From Candidatus Contendibacter odensensis (lineage in GTDB: Bacteria > Pseudomonadota > Gammaproteobacteria > Competibacterales > Competibacteraceae): a DNA stretch of 64,000 bases. Below the pieces are notes generated by a model, which was given only the letters and a program-made list of their open reading frames with translations, searched no databases and was not told the DNA's origin. This document shows positions 1 to 9,809 of this stretch, piece by piece; within the stretch, counting starts at the first letter, position 1, and each line of letters begins with the position of its first letter. Both the position numbers and the translations under genes were made by a program. The DNA lies in the NCBI GenBank assembly GCA_002747185.1, contig PDTV01000013.1, forward strand, positions 1 to 64,000, given 5' to 3'.

Positions 1-93
1 CCACTCGATACCATCCCGAACTCGAACGTGAAACCGCTCCGCGCCTATGATCGTGTGAGATTACTCATGCTAAAGTCGGTCATCGCCAGGACC
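1..93 (+). rRNA. rrf: 5S ribosomal RNA, 3' part
   Basis: The window opens inside a 5S rRNA. The conserved block CCATCCCGAACTCGAACGTG is followed by GTGAAACCGC and ends in the typical GGTCATCGCCAGGA 3' strand, which would pair with the missing 5' end. About 25-30 bases of the 5' end lie outside the window. It is the last gene of an rRNA operon read on the plus strand, since a strong terminator follows. The exact 3' end is estimated to within a few bases. Confidence 0.92.
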
Positions 94-111
94 TTTATTC
101 TAATTGAGAAG

Positions 112-136
112 GTGCCCTACACAGGGCGCTTTTTTA
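112..136 (+). terminator. Rho-independent terminator of the rRNA operon
   Basis: A 7-bp stem (GTGCCCT / AGGGCGC, with one G-U pair) closes a four-base loop and is followed at once by a run of seven T. It lies about 20 bases after the 5S rRNA and is the expected end of the rrn transcript. Confidence 0.88.
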
Positions 137-152
137 TTGTTATCAAGCTTTT

Positions 153-230
153 TGTTGCCGACGGCTGCGCCGCCGGCAATCGCGGAGCTGAGCTACGCTC
201 CAGTCGCCTGGCGGCTTGCGCCGCAACACG
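153..230 (+). repeat. Palindromic dispersed repeat, copy A
   Basis: About 78 bp, GC-rich, made of three successive hairpins: GCCG..CGGC, GGAGC..GCTCC and GGCGGC..GCCGC. The outer ends GTTGC and GCAAC are also complementary. The reverse complement of 39013-39092 matches it almost base for base, so this is a repeat family (REP-like) and not a local accident. It sits directly after the rRNA terminator. No coding role is apparent. The stretch from here to rpmB holds nothing else I recognise apart from the rpmB ribosome binding site. Confidence 0.75.
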
Positions 231-329
231 TTACTGGAGCCGACTGCGGTGTTTCTACATCACAAGCATGCTTGCTCCGCTTCAACATTTATGTGATGCA
301 TCCGGATAGCCTGATGGGAGATCAACCCA

Positions 330-566
330 ATGTCCAGAATTTGCCAAGTCACCGGTAAGCGTCCCACTACCGGTAACAATGTTTCTCACGCTCACAATAA
401 AACCCGTCGTCGATTTCTACCGAATTTGCACTTTCACCGTTTTTGGGTCGAAAGCGAGCAGCGCTTTGTGAAATTGCGTGTTTCCTCACACGGTATACGG
501 ATTATCGATAAAGAAGGGATTGATGCTGTTCTAGCCCGGCTGCGCGCTCAGGGTGATAAGGTTTAA
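330..566 (+). CDS. rpmB: 50S ribosomal protein L28
   Basis: Ribosomal protein L28 of the large subunit, 78 aa, the usual length. The N-terminus [20 protein letters not shown] and the following [11 protein letters not shown] segment are family hallmarks. A GGGAG ribosome binding site lies nine bases before the ATG. rpmG follows after 21 bp with its own AAGGAG, giving the standard proteobacterial rpmB-rpmG pair. The protein is basic and lacks the CxxC zinc pair of some L28 forms. Confidence 0.97.
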   Translation: MSRICQVTGKRPTTGNNVSHAHNKTRRRFLPNLHFHRFWVESEQRFVKLRVSSHGIRIIDKEGIDAVLARLRAQGDKV

Positions 567-587
567 GCTTTTTAAGGAGAAACAATC

Positions 588-743
588 ATGCGTGATAAGA
601 TCAAACTGGTTTCTAGTGCAGGTACCGGGCATTTTTACACAACAACCAAGAATAAACGCACAATGCCGGAAAAGATGGAAATCAAGAAATATGACCCTGT
701 CGTGCGTAAGCATGTTCTTTATAAGGAAGCTAAAATCAAGTAA
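588..743 (+). CDS. rpmG: 50S ribosomal protein L33
   Basis: Ribosomal protein L33, 51 aa: starts [20 protein letters not shown] and ends with the family motif [19 protein letters not shown]. This is the zinc-independent type, with no cysteines. A strong AAGGAG lies eight bases before the ATG. It is cotranscribed with rpmB. Confidence 0.97.
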   Translation: MRDKIKLVSSAGTGHFYTTTKNKRTMPEKMEIKKYDPVVRKHVLYKEAKIK

Positions 744-832
744 CTTTGGGCTGACAAGCTAAACCCGTCTAGTCATCCCCCTCTGGCTATATACCTTGCC
801 TGATCTTTCTGTTTAACATTGCAAGCTGTAAC

Positions 833-856
833 CCCGGCTCTTCAGCCAGGCTTTTA
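833..856 (+). terminator. Possible terminator after rpmG
   Basis: A short imperfect stem (CCGGCT / AGCC-A-GG, tetraloop CTTC) followed by CTTTTAT, 90 bases beyond rpmG. The stem has one bulge and the T tract is short, so the call is weak. The remainder of the gap up to gmk at 1134 shows no gene or RNA that I can support. Confidence 0.4.
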
Positions 857-1133
857 TATCAATTTGCCATAGTGTTTGATGGCCATCTTCGCCTCACTGC
901 GCGACTTCAAAAAATGGTGTGCCAAAACCAACGACAGATGGGTGTATTGTATCTGTTACTGTTTTATACAACCTGCCTTTTCAGTGCAATCGTGCCAGCC
1001 TATTGCACATTGATAAACTACGCGCAAAATTACCCTGTCTAGCCACGATTCCAAATTAAACGTACTGAATCAGTTTCATAAAATGACAGAGACTGAGACA
1101 ATGGTAAGGATACAGCTAATTGGATACGTGATC

Positions 1134-1766
1134 ATGCCCGTAGGAACCTTGTATATAATTTCTGCACCATCTGGCGCAGGAAAAACCAGTTTAGTTAGCC
1201 AGCTATTAGAAAACACAACCGACGTTACCGTTGCTGTTTCCCATACCACCCGTTTGCCCCGACCCAACGAAAAGAACGGAGAACACTACCACTTTGTGTC
1301 CCACGCCATATTCAAGACAATGGCAGAAAAAGGTGCTTTCCTGGAACATGCTCAAGTTTTCGGTAATTACTACGGCACTAGCCGCGATGCGGCATTGACA
1401 CAACTAGACAATAACCTAGATGTGATTTTAGAAATTGACTGGCAAGGTGCTCAACAAGTACGGGCGCTGATTCCCGATAGCTTAAGCATATTTATACTGC
1501 CACCTTCCCTTGAAAGCCTGCGCCAGCGGCTTGCCGATCGTAACCAGGACAGTCTCGAAACCATCAATCGGCGAATAGCCGAATCACTCAATGAGCTATC
1601 CCATTACCCTGAATTTGACTATCTGGTTATCAATGATGATTTTGCGACTGCTTTAAATACCTTACGTGCCATTATAATAGCTAATCGGCAGCGCTGCTCT
1701 GTCCAGCTAGAACGACAAAAGGAGTTTTTAAGTACAATTACAAACAAATCAAATAGTTTATTCTAG
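1134..1766 (+). CDS. gmk: Guanylate kinase
   Basis: Converts GMP and ATP to GDP and ADP. From this ATG the protein is 210 aa, close to the usual 205-210. The P-loop SAPSGAGKTSL lies at residues 9-19, followed by the guanylate kinase signature with THTTRLPRPNEKNGEHYHFV-like spacing (seen as SHTTRLPRPNEKNGEHYHFV). An in-frame ATG at 1083 would add 17 residues with no counterpart in the family, so the start at 1134 is preferred, though its ribosome binding site is weak. It heads the gmk-rpoZ-spoT-ridA-recG block, where its product GDP feeds the nucleotide pool used by SpoT. Confidence 0.95.
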   Translation: MPVGTLYIISAPSGAGKTSLVSQLLENTTDVTVAVSHTTRLPRPNEKNGEHYHFVSHAIFKTMAEKGAFLEHAQVFGNYYGTSRDAALTQLDNNLDVILEIDWQGAQQVRALIPDSLSIFILPPSLESLRQRLADRNQDSLETINRRIAESLNELSHYPEFDYLVINDDFATALNTLRAIIIANRQRCSVQLERQKEFLSTITNKSNSLF

Positions 1767-1814
1767 CTAAATTAGACATATCCTTAAATAAATATTACAT
1801 ATGGAGGAAACCGA

Positions 1815-2072
1815 ATGGCTCGAATTACTGTTGAAGACTGCTTGAGTCAAATAGGTAATCGCTTCGAATTGGTTTTGGTCGCTGCTCGACGTACCCGCGA
1901 TCTAACCCATGGCAGAACACCGCTGGTCCCTCGGGAAAATGATAAACCAACTGTACTGGCATTAAGAGAGCTCGCAGAAGGCAAACTTGATCTCGCGACA
2001 CAGGGAAAACATCGCTCTGTTACCCCCCCAAAGCCCGTACATGCACCCAATACCGAGGCCGAAACCGAATAA
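1815..2072 (+). CDS. rpoZ: RNA polymerase omega subunit
   Basis: Omega subunit of RNA polymerase, 85 aa. It starts [20 protein letters not shown] and contains the conserved [12 protein letters not shown] and [14 protein letters not shown] segments that wrap the C-terminal tail of beta'. A perfect-looking GGAGG lies seven bases before the ATG. It sits between gmk and spoT, the standard order; omega also forms part of a ppGpp binding site, which fits its neighbour. Confidence 0.97.
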   Translation: MARITVEDCLSQIGNRFELVLVAARRTRDLTHGRTPLVPRENDKPTVLALRELAEGKLDLATQGKHRSVTPPKPVHAPNTEAETE

Positions 2073-2099
2073 ATTTTGAGCAGTAGCGAAGAGCAGCTT

Positions 2100-4301
2100 A
2101 TGATGAGTACGATGTCACCGGAAACCAGACCCAACATTCGGCAGAATAACCGCTTAAATGTCGATAAGAATTGGCGGGATGACCTGTGCTTGCGTATTGA
2201 AGATCTCCTTACAATTACTCAAGAATACCTTGAGCCAGAATACCTTAAGCAATTACTTGAAGCCTGTTACTTCGCTTCTGAAGCGCATGTGGGAAATTAC
2301 CGCAAAAGTGGTGAACCCTATATTTTTCATCCCCTAGCAGTAGCTCGCACTCTCGCTAATATTCGCTTTGATTGCACCACCTTGCAAGCGGCTCTATTAC
2401 ACGATGTCATCGAGGATACCAATTACGACAAGGCGCAATTAAGTGCCCGCTTTGGTTCGGAAGTGGCTGATCTCGTTGATGGTGTTAGCAAGCTAACCCA
2501 CATCGACTTTAACTCCAAGCAAGAAGCTCAAGCGGGAAACTTTCGGAAAATGTTCCTGGCCATGGCCAAGGACTTGCGAGTCATCATGATAAAACTGGCA
2601 GATCGCTTGCACAACATGCGAACGCTCAGTGCAATGCAGCCTGCATCGCGCCGCCGTATTTCCCGCGAAACGCTGGATATCTACGCACCTATTGCCAGTC
2701 GCCTGGGCATGAACCACTTACGACAGGAACTTGAAAACCTCGGTTTCCATTACTTGTATCCAGAACGCTATCGGATACTTAAAGAAGCTGTCCGCAAGAT
2801 GAGCGGCAATCGTCGTGAGCTTGTTGACAAGATAGAAAAAAGCATTACATCACGGCTATTAGAAGAAGGCATTACGGCACGTGTCATGGGACGAGACAAG
2901 CACTTGTGGGGCATCTACAGAAAAATGCGCTACAAACGGCGATCCTTCAAAGAAGTTTACGATGTCTATGCTGTGCGGATTATTGTCGATAATGTGGATA
3001 CCTGTTATCGGATTTTAGGGGTGTTACATAACCTGTATAAACCGTTGGGGAAATTCAAAGACTATATTGCTATCCCCAAAGCCAATGGATACCAATCCTT
3101 GCATACCGTATTGTTCGGTCATAACGGCATCCCAATTGAAGCACAAATCCGCACGGAAGAAATGCATGTCATGGCGGAAGTAGGTGCTGCTGCACATTGG
3201 TATTACAAGTTTGACGGCAACGGTAAAGGCACGCACGCCCGGCAGCGTGCTCATGAATGGTTAAAAAAACTATTGGATATGCAGCGTCGTGCTGGTAATC
3301 CGATCGAGTTCCTCGATAGCGTCAAGGTCGATTTGTTTCCAGACGAAGTATATGTTTTTACCCCACAGGGTGAAATCATCGAGTTGCCTTATGGAGCCAC
3401 AGTTGTGGATTTTGCCTACGCTATTCACTCAGACGTAGGTAACACCTGTGTTGGGGCAAAGGTCAATCGACGGCGAGTACCACTACGGACAACACTCACC
3501 ACCGGACAAACCGTTGAGGTGACGATCACCCCCACGGCCCGACCTAATCCTGCTTGGCTAAATTTCGTGGTAACCGCCAAAGCCCGTGCAAGTATTCGTC
3601 ACTATCTCAAACAACTGAAACGTGAAGAAGCTATTTTGCTGGGCAAGCGGTTGCTGGAAAAAGCGTTAGTTGGACGTATCGGTGGCATCAGTGCATTGCC
3701 CACCGAAAAAATCCAGGCGCTCGTTGAAGAACTTGGGCTGAACAGCTTTGATGATTTGCTCGCCGATATTGGTTTGGGAAATCGAGTGGCCGCACTCATC
3801 ACCAAGCGCTTGATTGATAAAGAACATGAAAAGGAAAACACCTCACCTGATGCCAGCACCCAGCCACTATACATCAAGGGTACAGAAGGCATAGTGGTCA
3901 ACTTTGGTAAGTGTTGCTACCCACTACCAGGTGATACGATCATTGGCTACCTTAACGCGGGGCGCGGTATCGTTATTCACCGCGATAGCTGCAAAAACGT
4001 TGCGAATTACAAGAAAAATCCTGAAAAATGGATTGAAGTTGAATGGGAACAAGATCAAAACGCCCATTTTTGTGCCGCATTACGGCTTGATGTCGATAAT
4101 AACAGGGGCACACTTGCAGCTATTGCAGCCATCATTGCGGCTACCGATAGCAATATTGAAACCATCAATACCCTGGAGCGGGATGGTAATATCACCACCG
4201 TTAACATGACGCTTGATATTCGAGATCGCCCTCATCTCGTACATATCATGCACCAGCTACGCGCCTTGCCCGCGCTCAGGAAACTGGTTCGGCCTGGCTA
4301 A
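2100..4301 (+). CDS. spoT: Bifunctional (p)ppGpp synthetase/hydrolase SpoT
   Basis: RelA/SpoT-family stringent-response enzyme, about 733 aa. Domains in order: HD hydrolase (motif LLHDVIEDT near residue 100), synthetase core (KANGYQSLHTVLFG and AHWYYK), TGS (VYVFTPQGEIIELPYGATVV), and a C-terminal ACT-like domain. The intact hydrolase HD motif and the KFKD at the place of the RXKD signature argue for a bifunctional SpoT/Rel rather than a RelA, which has EXDD. A TTG at 2076, three bases after rpoZ, is in frame. I prefer the ATG at 2100 (or 2103) since nothing like a ribosome binding site lies at a good distance from the TTG. Operon with rpoZ. Confidence 0.95.
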   Translation: MMSTMSPETRPNIRQNNRLNVDKNWRDDLCLRIEDLLTITQEYLEPEYLKQLLEACYFASEAHVGNYRKSGEPYIFHPLAVARTLANIRFDCTTLQAALLHDVIEDTNYDKAQLSARFGSEVADLVDGVSKLTHIDFNSKQEAQAGNFRKMFLAMAKDLRVIMIKLADRLHNMRTLSAMQPASRRRISRETLDIYAPIASRLGMNHLRQELENLGFHYLYPERYRILKEAVRKMSGNRRELVDKIEKSITSRLLEEGITARVMGRDKHLWGIYRKMRYKRRSFKEVYDVYAVRIIVDNVDTCYRILGVLHNLYKPLGKFKDYIAIPKANGYQSLHTVLFGHNGIPIEAQIRTEEMHVMAEVGAAAHWYYKFDGNGKGTHARQRAHEWLKKLLDMQRRAGNPIEFLDSVKVDLFPDEVYVFTPQGEIIELPYGATVVDFAYAIHSDVGNTCVGAKVNRRRVPLRTTLTTGQTVEVTITPTARPNPAWLNFVVTAKARASIRHYLKQLKREEAILLGKRLLEKALVGRIGGISALPTEKIQALVEELGLNSFDDLLADIGLGNRVAALITKRLIDKEHEKENTSPDASTQPLYIKGTEGIVVNFGKCCYPLPGDTIIGYLNAGRGIVIHRDSCKNVANYKKNPEKWIEVEWEQDQNAHFCAALRLDVDNNRGTLAAIAAIIAATDSNIETINTLERDGNITTVNMTLDIRDRPHLVHIMHQLRALPALRKLVRPG

Positions 4302-4385
4302 CTTGCATCCCATCGGTAGTCACGCGGCCGACATGACGATACGTGCTCACCTTTCCGGTTAACCTACCAGGAGTGATTCCTTAAT

Positions 4386-4772
4386 ATGCTTCGAGAAATC
4401 ATCAAAACCGATCAGGCTCCCGCTGCTATTGGCACCTATTCCCAAGCTGTCAAGGTCGGCAATACCGTATACGTATCAGGTCAAATTCCACTCGATCCGA
4501 TAACCATGGAATTGGTTGACAACGATATGAAGGCACAAATTTGTCGGGTATTCGATAATTTGGCTGCGGTAGCCCGTGCAGCAGGCAGCAGCCTTAACGA
4601 TGTTGTCAAACTTAATGTATTTCTGACTGATCTGGGGCATTTCACCTTGGTCAATCAGATCATGAGTGAATACTTTACCGAACCCTACCCGGCCCGCGCG
4701 GCGATAGGTGTAGCTACGTTGCCGCGCAATGCTGCGGTTGAGATGGATGCGATATTAGTATTGGGAGACTGA
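4386..4772 (+). CDS. ridA: RidA/YjgF family enamine/imine deaminase
   Basis: Hydrolyses reactive 2-aminoacrylate-type enamines and imines released by PLP enzymes. At 128 aa it has the standard family length. Signatures seen are [28 protein letters not shown] at the N-terminus (shown in part), the substrate-binding arginine in [13 protein letters not shown], and VEMDAILVL at the end. AGGAG lies 13 bases before the ATG. It stands between spoT and recG, as in many beta- and gammaproteobacteria. Confidence 0.95.
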   Translation: MLREIIKTDQAPAAIGTYSQAVKVGNTVYVSGQIPLDPITMELVDNDMKAQICRVFDNLAAVARAAGSSLNDVVKLNVFLTDLGHFTLVNQIMSEYFTEPYPARAAIGVATLPRNAAVEMDAILVLGD

Positions 4773-4782
4773 GGGTGTCCCT

Positions 4783-6885
4783 GTGGGCGGCATGGCACAA
4801 TCAGCGCCAATCAAACCTATTCCTGTCAGCACACTAAAAGGCGTAGGGCCACAGCTTGGTGAGCGACTACAGCGCTTGGGTATTCTCAGTGTTGCAGACG
4901 TACTGCTACATCTACCCCTGCGCTATCAAGATCGTAGCCGCATTACCCCAATTGCACAGTTACGCCCCGGTGAGGATGTGCAGATTGAGGCCGACGTCAT
5001 CAGCAGCGAAGTTGTCTCGCTGGCACGGGGACGGCACACCCTGCTGTGCTACCTGCGTGATAGTAGCGGTACACTAACACTGCGTTTTTTTCACTTTAGC
5101 CCGGTACAGCAACGACTGTTTGGTCAACCTGGCGTGCGGCTGCGTTGTTTTGGCGAGGTACGACAAGGTCACAACCATTCAATGGAAATGATTCATCCCG
5201 AATGTCGTCGCCTTAATGCTGATACCGAACCTGTCAGTGATCGGCTGACCCCAATTTACCCAACTACCGCCGGTTTACAACAATTTACCCTGCGTGGCCT
5301 AGCGAAACAGGCTTTAGTGCAATCAGCCGAATTACTACCGGAATTACTACCGCCCGATTTGCTGCAAAACCTAAAGTTACCTCCCATTACCGAGGCAATC
5401 TATCGTCTACATCAGCCACCTGCGCATACACCCTTTTCAATATTAGATAACGGCAGCTATCTGCCCCGACGACGGTTAGCTTTTGAAGAGTTGCTGGCGC
5501 ACCAACTGAGTTTGCGGCAACTACGCGAGCAGGTACGTCAGCACGCTGCACTCCCTTTACCCTCCGGAAATGGCATCAGTCAACGATTTTTAGAGCAGTT
5601 ACCCTTTACTCTAACTGCTGCACAACAAAAAGTGCTATCAGAGATTAGCACTGATCTGGCCGAGCCACGCCCAATGCTGCGGCTATTGCAAGGTGATGTT
5701 GGTTCCGGCAAAACCGTGATCGCCGCTGTTGCTGCATTACGTGCAGTAGAAGCAGGCGCCCAGGTGGCTTTCATGGTACCGACCGAATTGCTTGCGGAAC
5801 AACATTATCGTAGCCTCCATGACTGGCTACATCCTCTGGGTGTAGACGTTGCATGGTTGACAAGGCGCTTGACAGGCAAGGCCCGCTGCACGCTATTGAG
5901 GCGTCTGGCAACACGTGATATTCACATCGCTGTCGGTACCCACGCACTGTTTCAAGACTCAATCACCTTTGCTCAACTGGCATTGGTCATCGTTGATGAG
6001 CAACACCGTTTCGGTGTTCACCAACGACTGGCATTACGTGATAAAGGCCAGAGTGCGGGGCATTGCCCACACCAACTGATCATGACAGCGACACCGATAC
6101 CACGTACTTTAGCCATGAGTGTCTATGCTGATCTTGACACATCGGTTATTGATGAATTACCACCTGGACGCCATCCAGTAAAAACAGTAGCTTTACCCGA
6201 CAGTCGCCGTGATGAGGTGATTGCACGCATTCATCAGATCTGTCGTAACGGCCGACAAGCGTATTGGGTTTGCCCACTGATTGATGAATCGGAAGTACTG
6301 CAATGCCAGGCCGCCACTGTCACGGCTGAATACTTGGTGCAATCACTCCCTGACTTACGCATTGGTCTGATCCATGGCCGCCTACCCGCTGCGACCAAAG
6401 AAGCAATGATGGCAGCCTTTAAGGCCGGTGAACTTGACGTATTAGTAGCAACCACGGTCATTGAAGTAGGCGTGGATGTCCCAACAGCCAGCCTGATGAT
6501 CATTGAAAACGCTGAACGGCTGGGCTTGGCACAATTGCACCAGTTGCGGGGACGTGTCGGACGCGGTGCTATCGAAAGCAGTTGTGTCTTGATCTATCAT
6601 CCGCCCCTATCTACCATCGCTTACAACCGATTGGCCGTACTGCGGAAAAGTCATGATGGCTTTGAAATTGCTCGCCGTGATCTGGAAATACGCGGCCCGG
6701 GCGAAGTACTCGGCACACGTCAAACCGGCGAACAAACTATGCGGGTTGCCGATTTGCTACGCGATCAAGACCTATTAGATGCTGTCCGTGACACGGCTGA
6801 TCGATTGTTACACGACTACCCCGACCGAGTAGCACCGCTCATTCAGCGCTGGATCGGTACAGGAATACGCTATGGTGAGGTGTAA
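4783..6885 (+). CDS. recG: ATP-dependent DNA helicase RecG
   Basis: Branch-migration helicase for stalled forks and Holliday junctions, 700 aa from the GTG. N-terminal wedge/OB domain (LKGVGPQLGERLQRLGI near residue 20), helicase motif I GDVGSGKTV near residue 305, motif II DEQH, motif III TATPIPRTLAMS, and the motif VI region QLRGRVGRG. The GTG has GAGGG seven bases upstream; an ATG at 4792 would shorten it by three residues. Separated from ridA by ten bases, so cotranscribed. Confidence 0.95.
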   Translation: MGGMAQSAPIKPIPVSTLKGVGPQLGERLQRLGILSVADVLLHLPLRYQDRSRITPIAQLRPGEDVQIEADVISSEVVSLARGRHTLLCYLRDSSGTLTLRFFHFSPVQQRLFGQPGVRLRCFGEVRQGHNHSMEMIHPECRRLNADTEPVSDRLTPIYPTTAGLQQFTLRGLAKQALVQSAELLPELLPPDLLQNLKLPPITEAIYRLHQPPAHTPFSILDNGSYLPRRRLAFEELLAHQLSLRQLREQVRQHAALPLPSGNGISQRFLEQLPFTLTAAQQKVLSEISTDLAEPRPMLRLLQGDVGSGKTVIAAVAALRAVEAGAQVAFMVPTELLAEQHYRSLHDWLHPLGVDVAWLTRRLTGKARCTLLRRLATRDIHIAVGTHALFQDSITFAQLALVIVDEQHRFGVHQRLALRDKGQSAGHCPHQLIMTATPIPRTLAMSVYADLDTSVIDELPPGRHPVKTVALPDSRRDEVIARIHQICRNGRQAYWVCPLIDESEVLQCQAATVTAEYLVQSLPDLRIGLIHGRLPAATKEAMMAAFKAGELDVLVATTVIEVGVDVPTASLMIIENAERLGLAQLHQLRGRVGRGAIESSCVLIYHPPLSTIAYNRLAVLRKSHDGFEIARRDLEIRGPGEVLGTRQTGEQTMRVADLLRDQDLLDAVRDTADRLLHDYPDRVAPLIQRWIGTGIRYGEV

Positions 6886-6954
6886 GGAATCGTACCCCAA
6901 TGCTGCAAAAAGGGGCCACCGAAAATATCACTCCGGGTCAAGACATTCCACACC

Positions 6955-8181
6955 TCACTTTCTCTTATTGGCTCGGCGATATAATGTTGCAGGCTTTTTA
7001 AGCCATGAATTGTCAGATTTTTCTTCCTCAATCTCAAAGTGACTCTCATCGCTTAGGTCACGTGGCACATGCTTACTCTCCAGCTTGATCCGCAACCGCA
7101 GATCATTAACAGAATCAGCATAACGAATAGCCGTTTCATAACTTATTGAACCTGCTTCGTAAAGGTTAAACAAAGCCTGGTCAAAAGTGACAATGCCCTG
7201 CTCGTCTGAACGCGCCATAACGCTTTTGATTTCCTTGATCCGCCCCTTAAAGATTAAATCGGCCATCAGCGGTGTACTCTGCAAAATCTCCACTGCCGGA
7301 ATCAGACCTGCCTGATCCCGACGGGGCAACAAACGCTGCGAGATCAATGCCTTCATATTAAACGACAGATCCATTAACAACTGCTCCCGTCTTTCGTCCG
7401 GGAAAAAATTGATCATACGATCAAATGCCTGATCCGTATTATTGGCGTGCAAGGTGGTCAGGCATAGATGGCCTGTTTCAGCATAATTAATAACATGCTG
7501 CATGGTCTCCCGATCCCGAACTTCACCGACCATAATAACGTTCGGTGCTTGACGTAAAGCATTTTTTAACGCTGTTTCATAGGATTCAGTATCAACACCA
7601 ACTTCACGTTGATCAACCAATGATTGCTTGTGAGAATGAAAAAATTCAATAGGATCCTCAATCGTAATAATGTGCTCACGACGTTGACTATTACGGTAAT
7701 CCAGCATTGATGCTATTGATGTTGTTTTGCCACAACCCGTTCCACCCAGGAAAATAATCAAACCACGTTCGTGCAAAGAAATGTCTTTCAAAACAGGCGG
7801 CAGATTCAATTCCTGGATGGTTGGAATATGTTGCTGGATCAAACGTAGCACCATACCGCTACTACCACGCTGAATAAAAGCACTGACCCGAAAACGGGCA
7901 AGATCAGGAAAATTGAGTGAGAAATTAACATCATGATGACGATCAAACATCAGCGCCTGATGATCGTTCATAATTGAACGTACTAACAGCGCTGTCTGCT
8001 GTGGGCTCAGCCGATAATTGCTAACCCGATGTATCTCGCCGGCTACTCTGAATGCAGGTGCACTACCTGCCGTAATAAAAAGATCAGAACCTTCAAGCTT
8101 CAATAACTTCATCACCAGCTCATACAGGTAATGAGTTGCTTTGTCATGATCGCTGATAGGCTGTTCCGTATTCTTTTCCAT
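6955..8181 (-). CDS. pilU: Type IV pilus twitching motility ATPase PilU
   Basis: Hexameric retraction ATPase of the PilT/PilU branch, acting at the inner-membrane base of type IV pili; 408 aa. Seen: N-terminal GSDLFITAGSAPAFRVAGEI (residues 31-50), Walker A GGTGCGKT (146-153), Asp box ITIEDPIE, Walker B NVIMVGE (214-220), and His box CLTTLHANNTDQA. The GSDLFITAG wording and the extended, charged C-tail favour PilU over PilT. AAGGTGAG precedes the ATG. It stands alone, convergent with recG and divergent from the protease gene; no other pilus gene is in the window. Confidence 0.9.
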   Translation of the reverse strand: MEKNTEQPISDHDKATHYLYELVMKLLKLEGSDLFITAGSAPAFRVAGEIHRVSNYRLSPQQTALLVRSIMNDHQALMFDRHHDVNFSLNFPDLARFRVSAFIQRGSSGMVLRLIQQHIPTIQELNLPPVLKDISLHERGLIIFLGGTGCGKTTSIASMLDYRNSQRREHIITIEDPIEFFHSHKQSLVDQREVGVDTESYETALKNALRQAPNVIMVGEVRDRETMQHVINYAETGHLCLTTLHANNTDQAFDRMINFFPDERREQLLMDLSFNMKALISQRLLPRRDQAGLIPAVEILQSTPLMADLIFKGRIKEIKSVMARSDEQGIVTFDQALFNLYEAGSISYETAIRYADSVNDLRLRIKLESKHVPRDLSDESHFEIEEEKSDNSWLKKPATLYRRANKRK

Positions 8182-8347
8182 ATCTCACCTTTATTATCGA
8201 CAGTCTGTGCCCGTTGGCGCTCACCGTGAAAACGCTTAAAGCGTATTGGCTCAAGCTGGCGTTGCTGGTGTTATCGTTCTCAGGTATCTCTAATTTACTA
8301 TATACGAAATTAAGTGCACTGCCTTTACACGTACCCAGGAGGCTGAC

Positions 8348-9781
8348 GTGACAATAAACCAAAACTATAGCCATATTTTCGCGGTATTTATGCTGTTGCT
8401 CTGTATTCCGCTGTGCTCAATAGCCGATAAACCTGATCCTCTCATCGCTACTCGATCACTCCCTGATTTTCGCCGACTGGTCAAACAAAATGAACCGGCT
8501 GTCGTCAACATCAGCTCTACCGAAACATCTAATCGACGTTCTCGTCTTGGGCTGCCCGAGTTACCTGGCAACGAAAATCCCTATATCGAATTTTTCAGGC
8601 GCTTCTTTCAGGAGCGCCCTGAATTACCCGGCGATCGCCAATCCAACTCACTGGGATCTGGTTTTATTATCTCTAAGGATGGTTACATTCTGACCAATGC
8701 CCATGTTGCGCGGGACATAGACAAAATTATTGTCCGTCTCAGTGATCAGCGCGAGCGGCCCGCAAAAGTCATCGGCGTAGATGAGCTGGCCGATGTAGCG
8801 CTACTCAAGATCAAGGGCAAAAACCTGCCGACAGTGAAAATTGGTGATTCTGACAAGCTGGAGGTCGGCGAATGGGTCATGGCCATCGGCTCACCTTTTG
8901 GGCTGGAACGCACAGCCACCCAAGGCATCGTCAGTGCTGTCGGTCGCAATTTGCCAAGTGGTACTTATGTACCTTTCATTCAAAGTGATGTTGCCGTCAA
9001 TCCTGGTAGTTCTGGAGGCCCGCTATTTAATCTACGGGGTGAAGTGGTCGGGATGAACTCGCAAATCTACAGCAGCACGGGCGGTTATATGGGATTATCG
9101 TTTGCAATTCCAATCAAATTGGCCATGCAGGTTGTTGAACAATTAAAATCAACAGGTGAAGTAACACGCGGCTGGCTCGGTGTACTGCTGCAACAAGTTA
9201 ACAATGATCTGGCAGAGGCTTTCAAGCTTGACCGGCCACGCGGCGCATTAGTGGCCCAAATTCTGCCCGATAGTCCAGCAGCAAGTGCCGGTTTTAAACA
9301 GGGCGATATTATCTTGCGTTATGGTGGTCAACCGATAGAGGACTCCTCACAATTACCACGCATGATAGGCGTCACTCCGGTCGGCAAAACCATTGCGATG
9401 TCTGTTCTTCGCAATGGTGAACCACTCGAGATTAGAGCAACCATTACCCGCCTGGAGGCTAAAGATGAAAGTGTGACCACCATGGATGAGCACAGCGCCC
9501 TGCACTTGAATATTGTTGTGGCGGATCTCAGCAATGAACAGCGCCGCAACATAGGTGCCGAAGATACAGGTGTACTGGTGACACGGATCAATCCGGGCCC
9601 GGCAGCTAATGCAGGGCTTTATCCCGATGATATTATTTTGCAAATCAATCATATGCCAATAAAAAGTGCCGCTCATTTTGTTGAATTGGTGAAAGCTCTA
9701 CCCGCAGGTCAGATTGTACCGATGCTGGTGCAGCGTGAAACTGAAGCACTGTACCTGGCAGTGCATGCCCCCGAAAAATGA
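8348..9781 (+). CDS. Periplasmic serine protease, DegP/DegQ/MucD type
   Basis: Envelope quality-control protease, 477 aa. It has an N-terminal signal segment (hydrophobic about residues 9-24), a trypsin-like domain with the triad H119 (TNAHV), D149 (ADVALL) and S222 (GSSGGP), and two PDZ domains (around residues 270-360 and 385-475). GTG start with AGGAGG six bases upstream. It is transcribed away from pilU; accA follows 28 bases after. The family's members degrade misfolded periplasmic proteins and often modulate the envelope stress sigma factor. I cannot tell DegP, DegQ and MucD apart from sequence alone. Confidence 0.93.
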   Translation: MTINQNYSHIFAVFMLLLCIPLCSIADKPDPLIATRSLPDFRRLVKQNEPAVVNISSTETSNRRSRLGLPELPGNENPYIEFFRRFFQERPELPGDRQSNSLGSGFIISKDGYILTNAHVARDIDKIIVRLSDQRERPAKVIGVDELADVALLKIKGKNLPTVKIGDSDKLEVGEWVMAIGSPFGLERTATQGIVSAVGRNLPSGTYVPFIQSDVAVNPGSSGGPLFNLRGEVVGMNSQIYSSTGGYMGLSFAIPIKLAMQVVEQLKSTGEVTRGWLGVLLQQVNNDLAEAFKLDRPRGALVAQILPDSPAASAGFKQGDIILRYGGQPIEDSSQLPRMIGVTPVGKTIAMSVLRNGEPLEIRATITRLEAKDESVTTMDEHSALHLNIVVADLSNEQRRNIGAEDTGVLVTRINPGPAANAGLYPDDIILQINHMPIKSAAHFVELVKALPAGQIVPMLVQRETEALYLAVHAPEK

Positions 9782-9809
9782 AGGCACAGGCGGATTAACT
9801 GGGACGCTC

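Noticed and set aside
1083..1133. N-terminal extension of gmk
   Set aside because: The extra 17 codons have no counterpart in guanylate kinases, and the conserved start is the ATG at 1134.
744..1133. A gene in the rpmG-gmk gap
   Set aside because: Short frames such as one reading FASLRDFKKWCAKT lack a family match, start or ribosome binding site.
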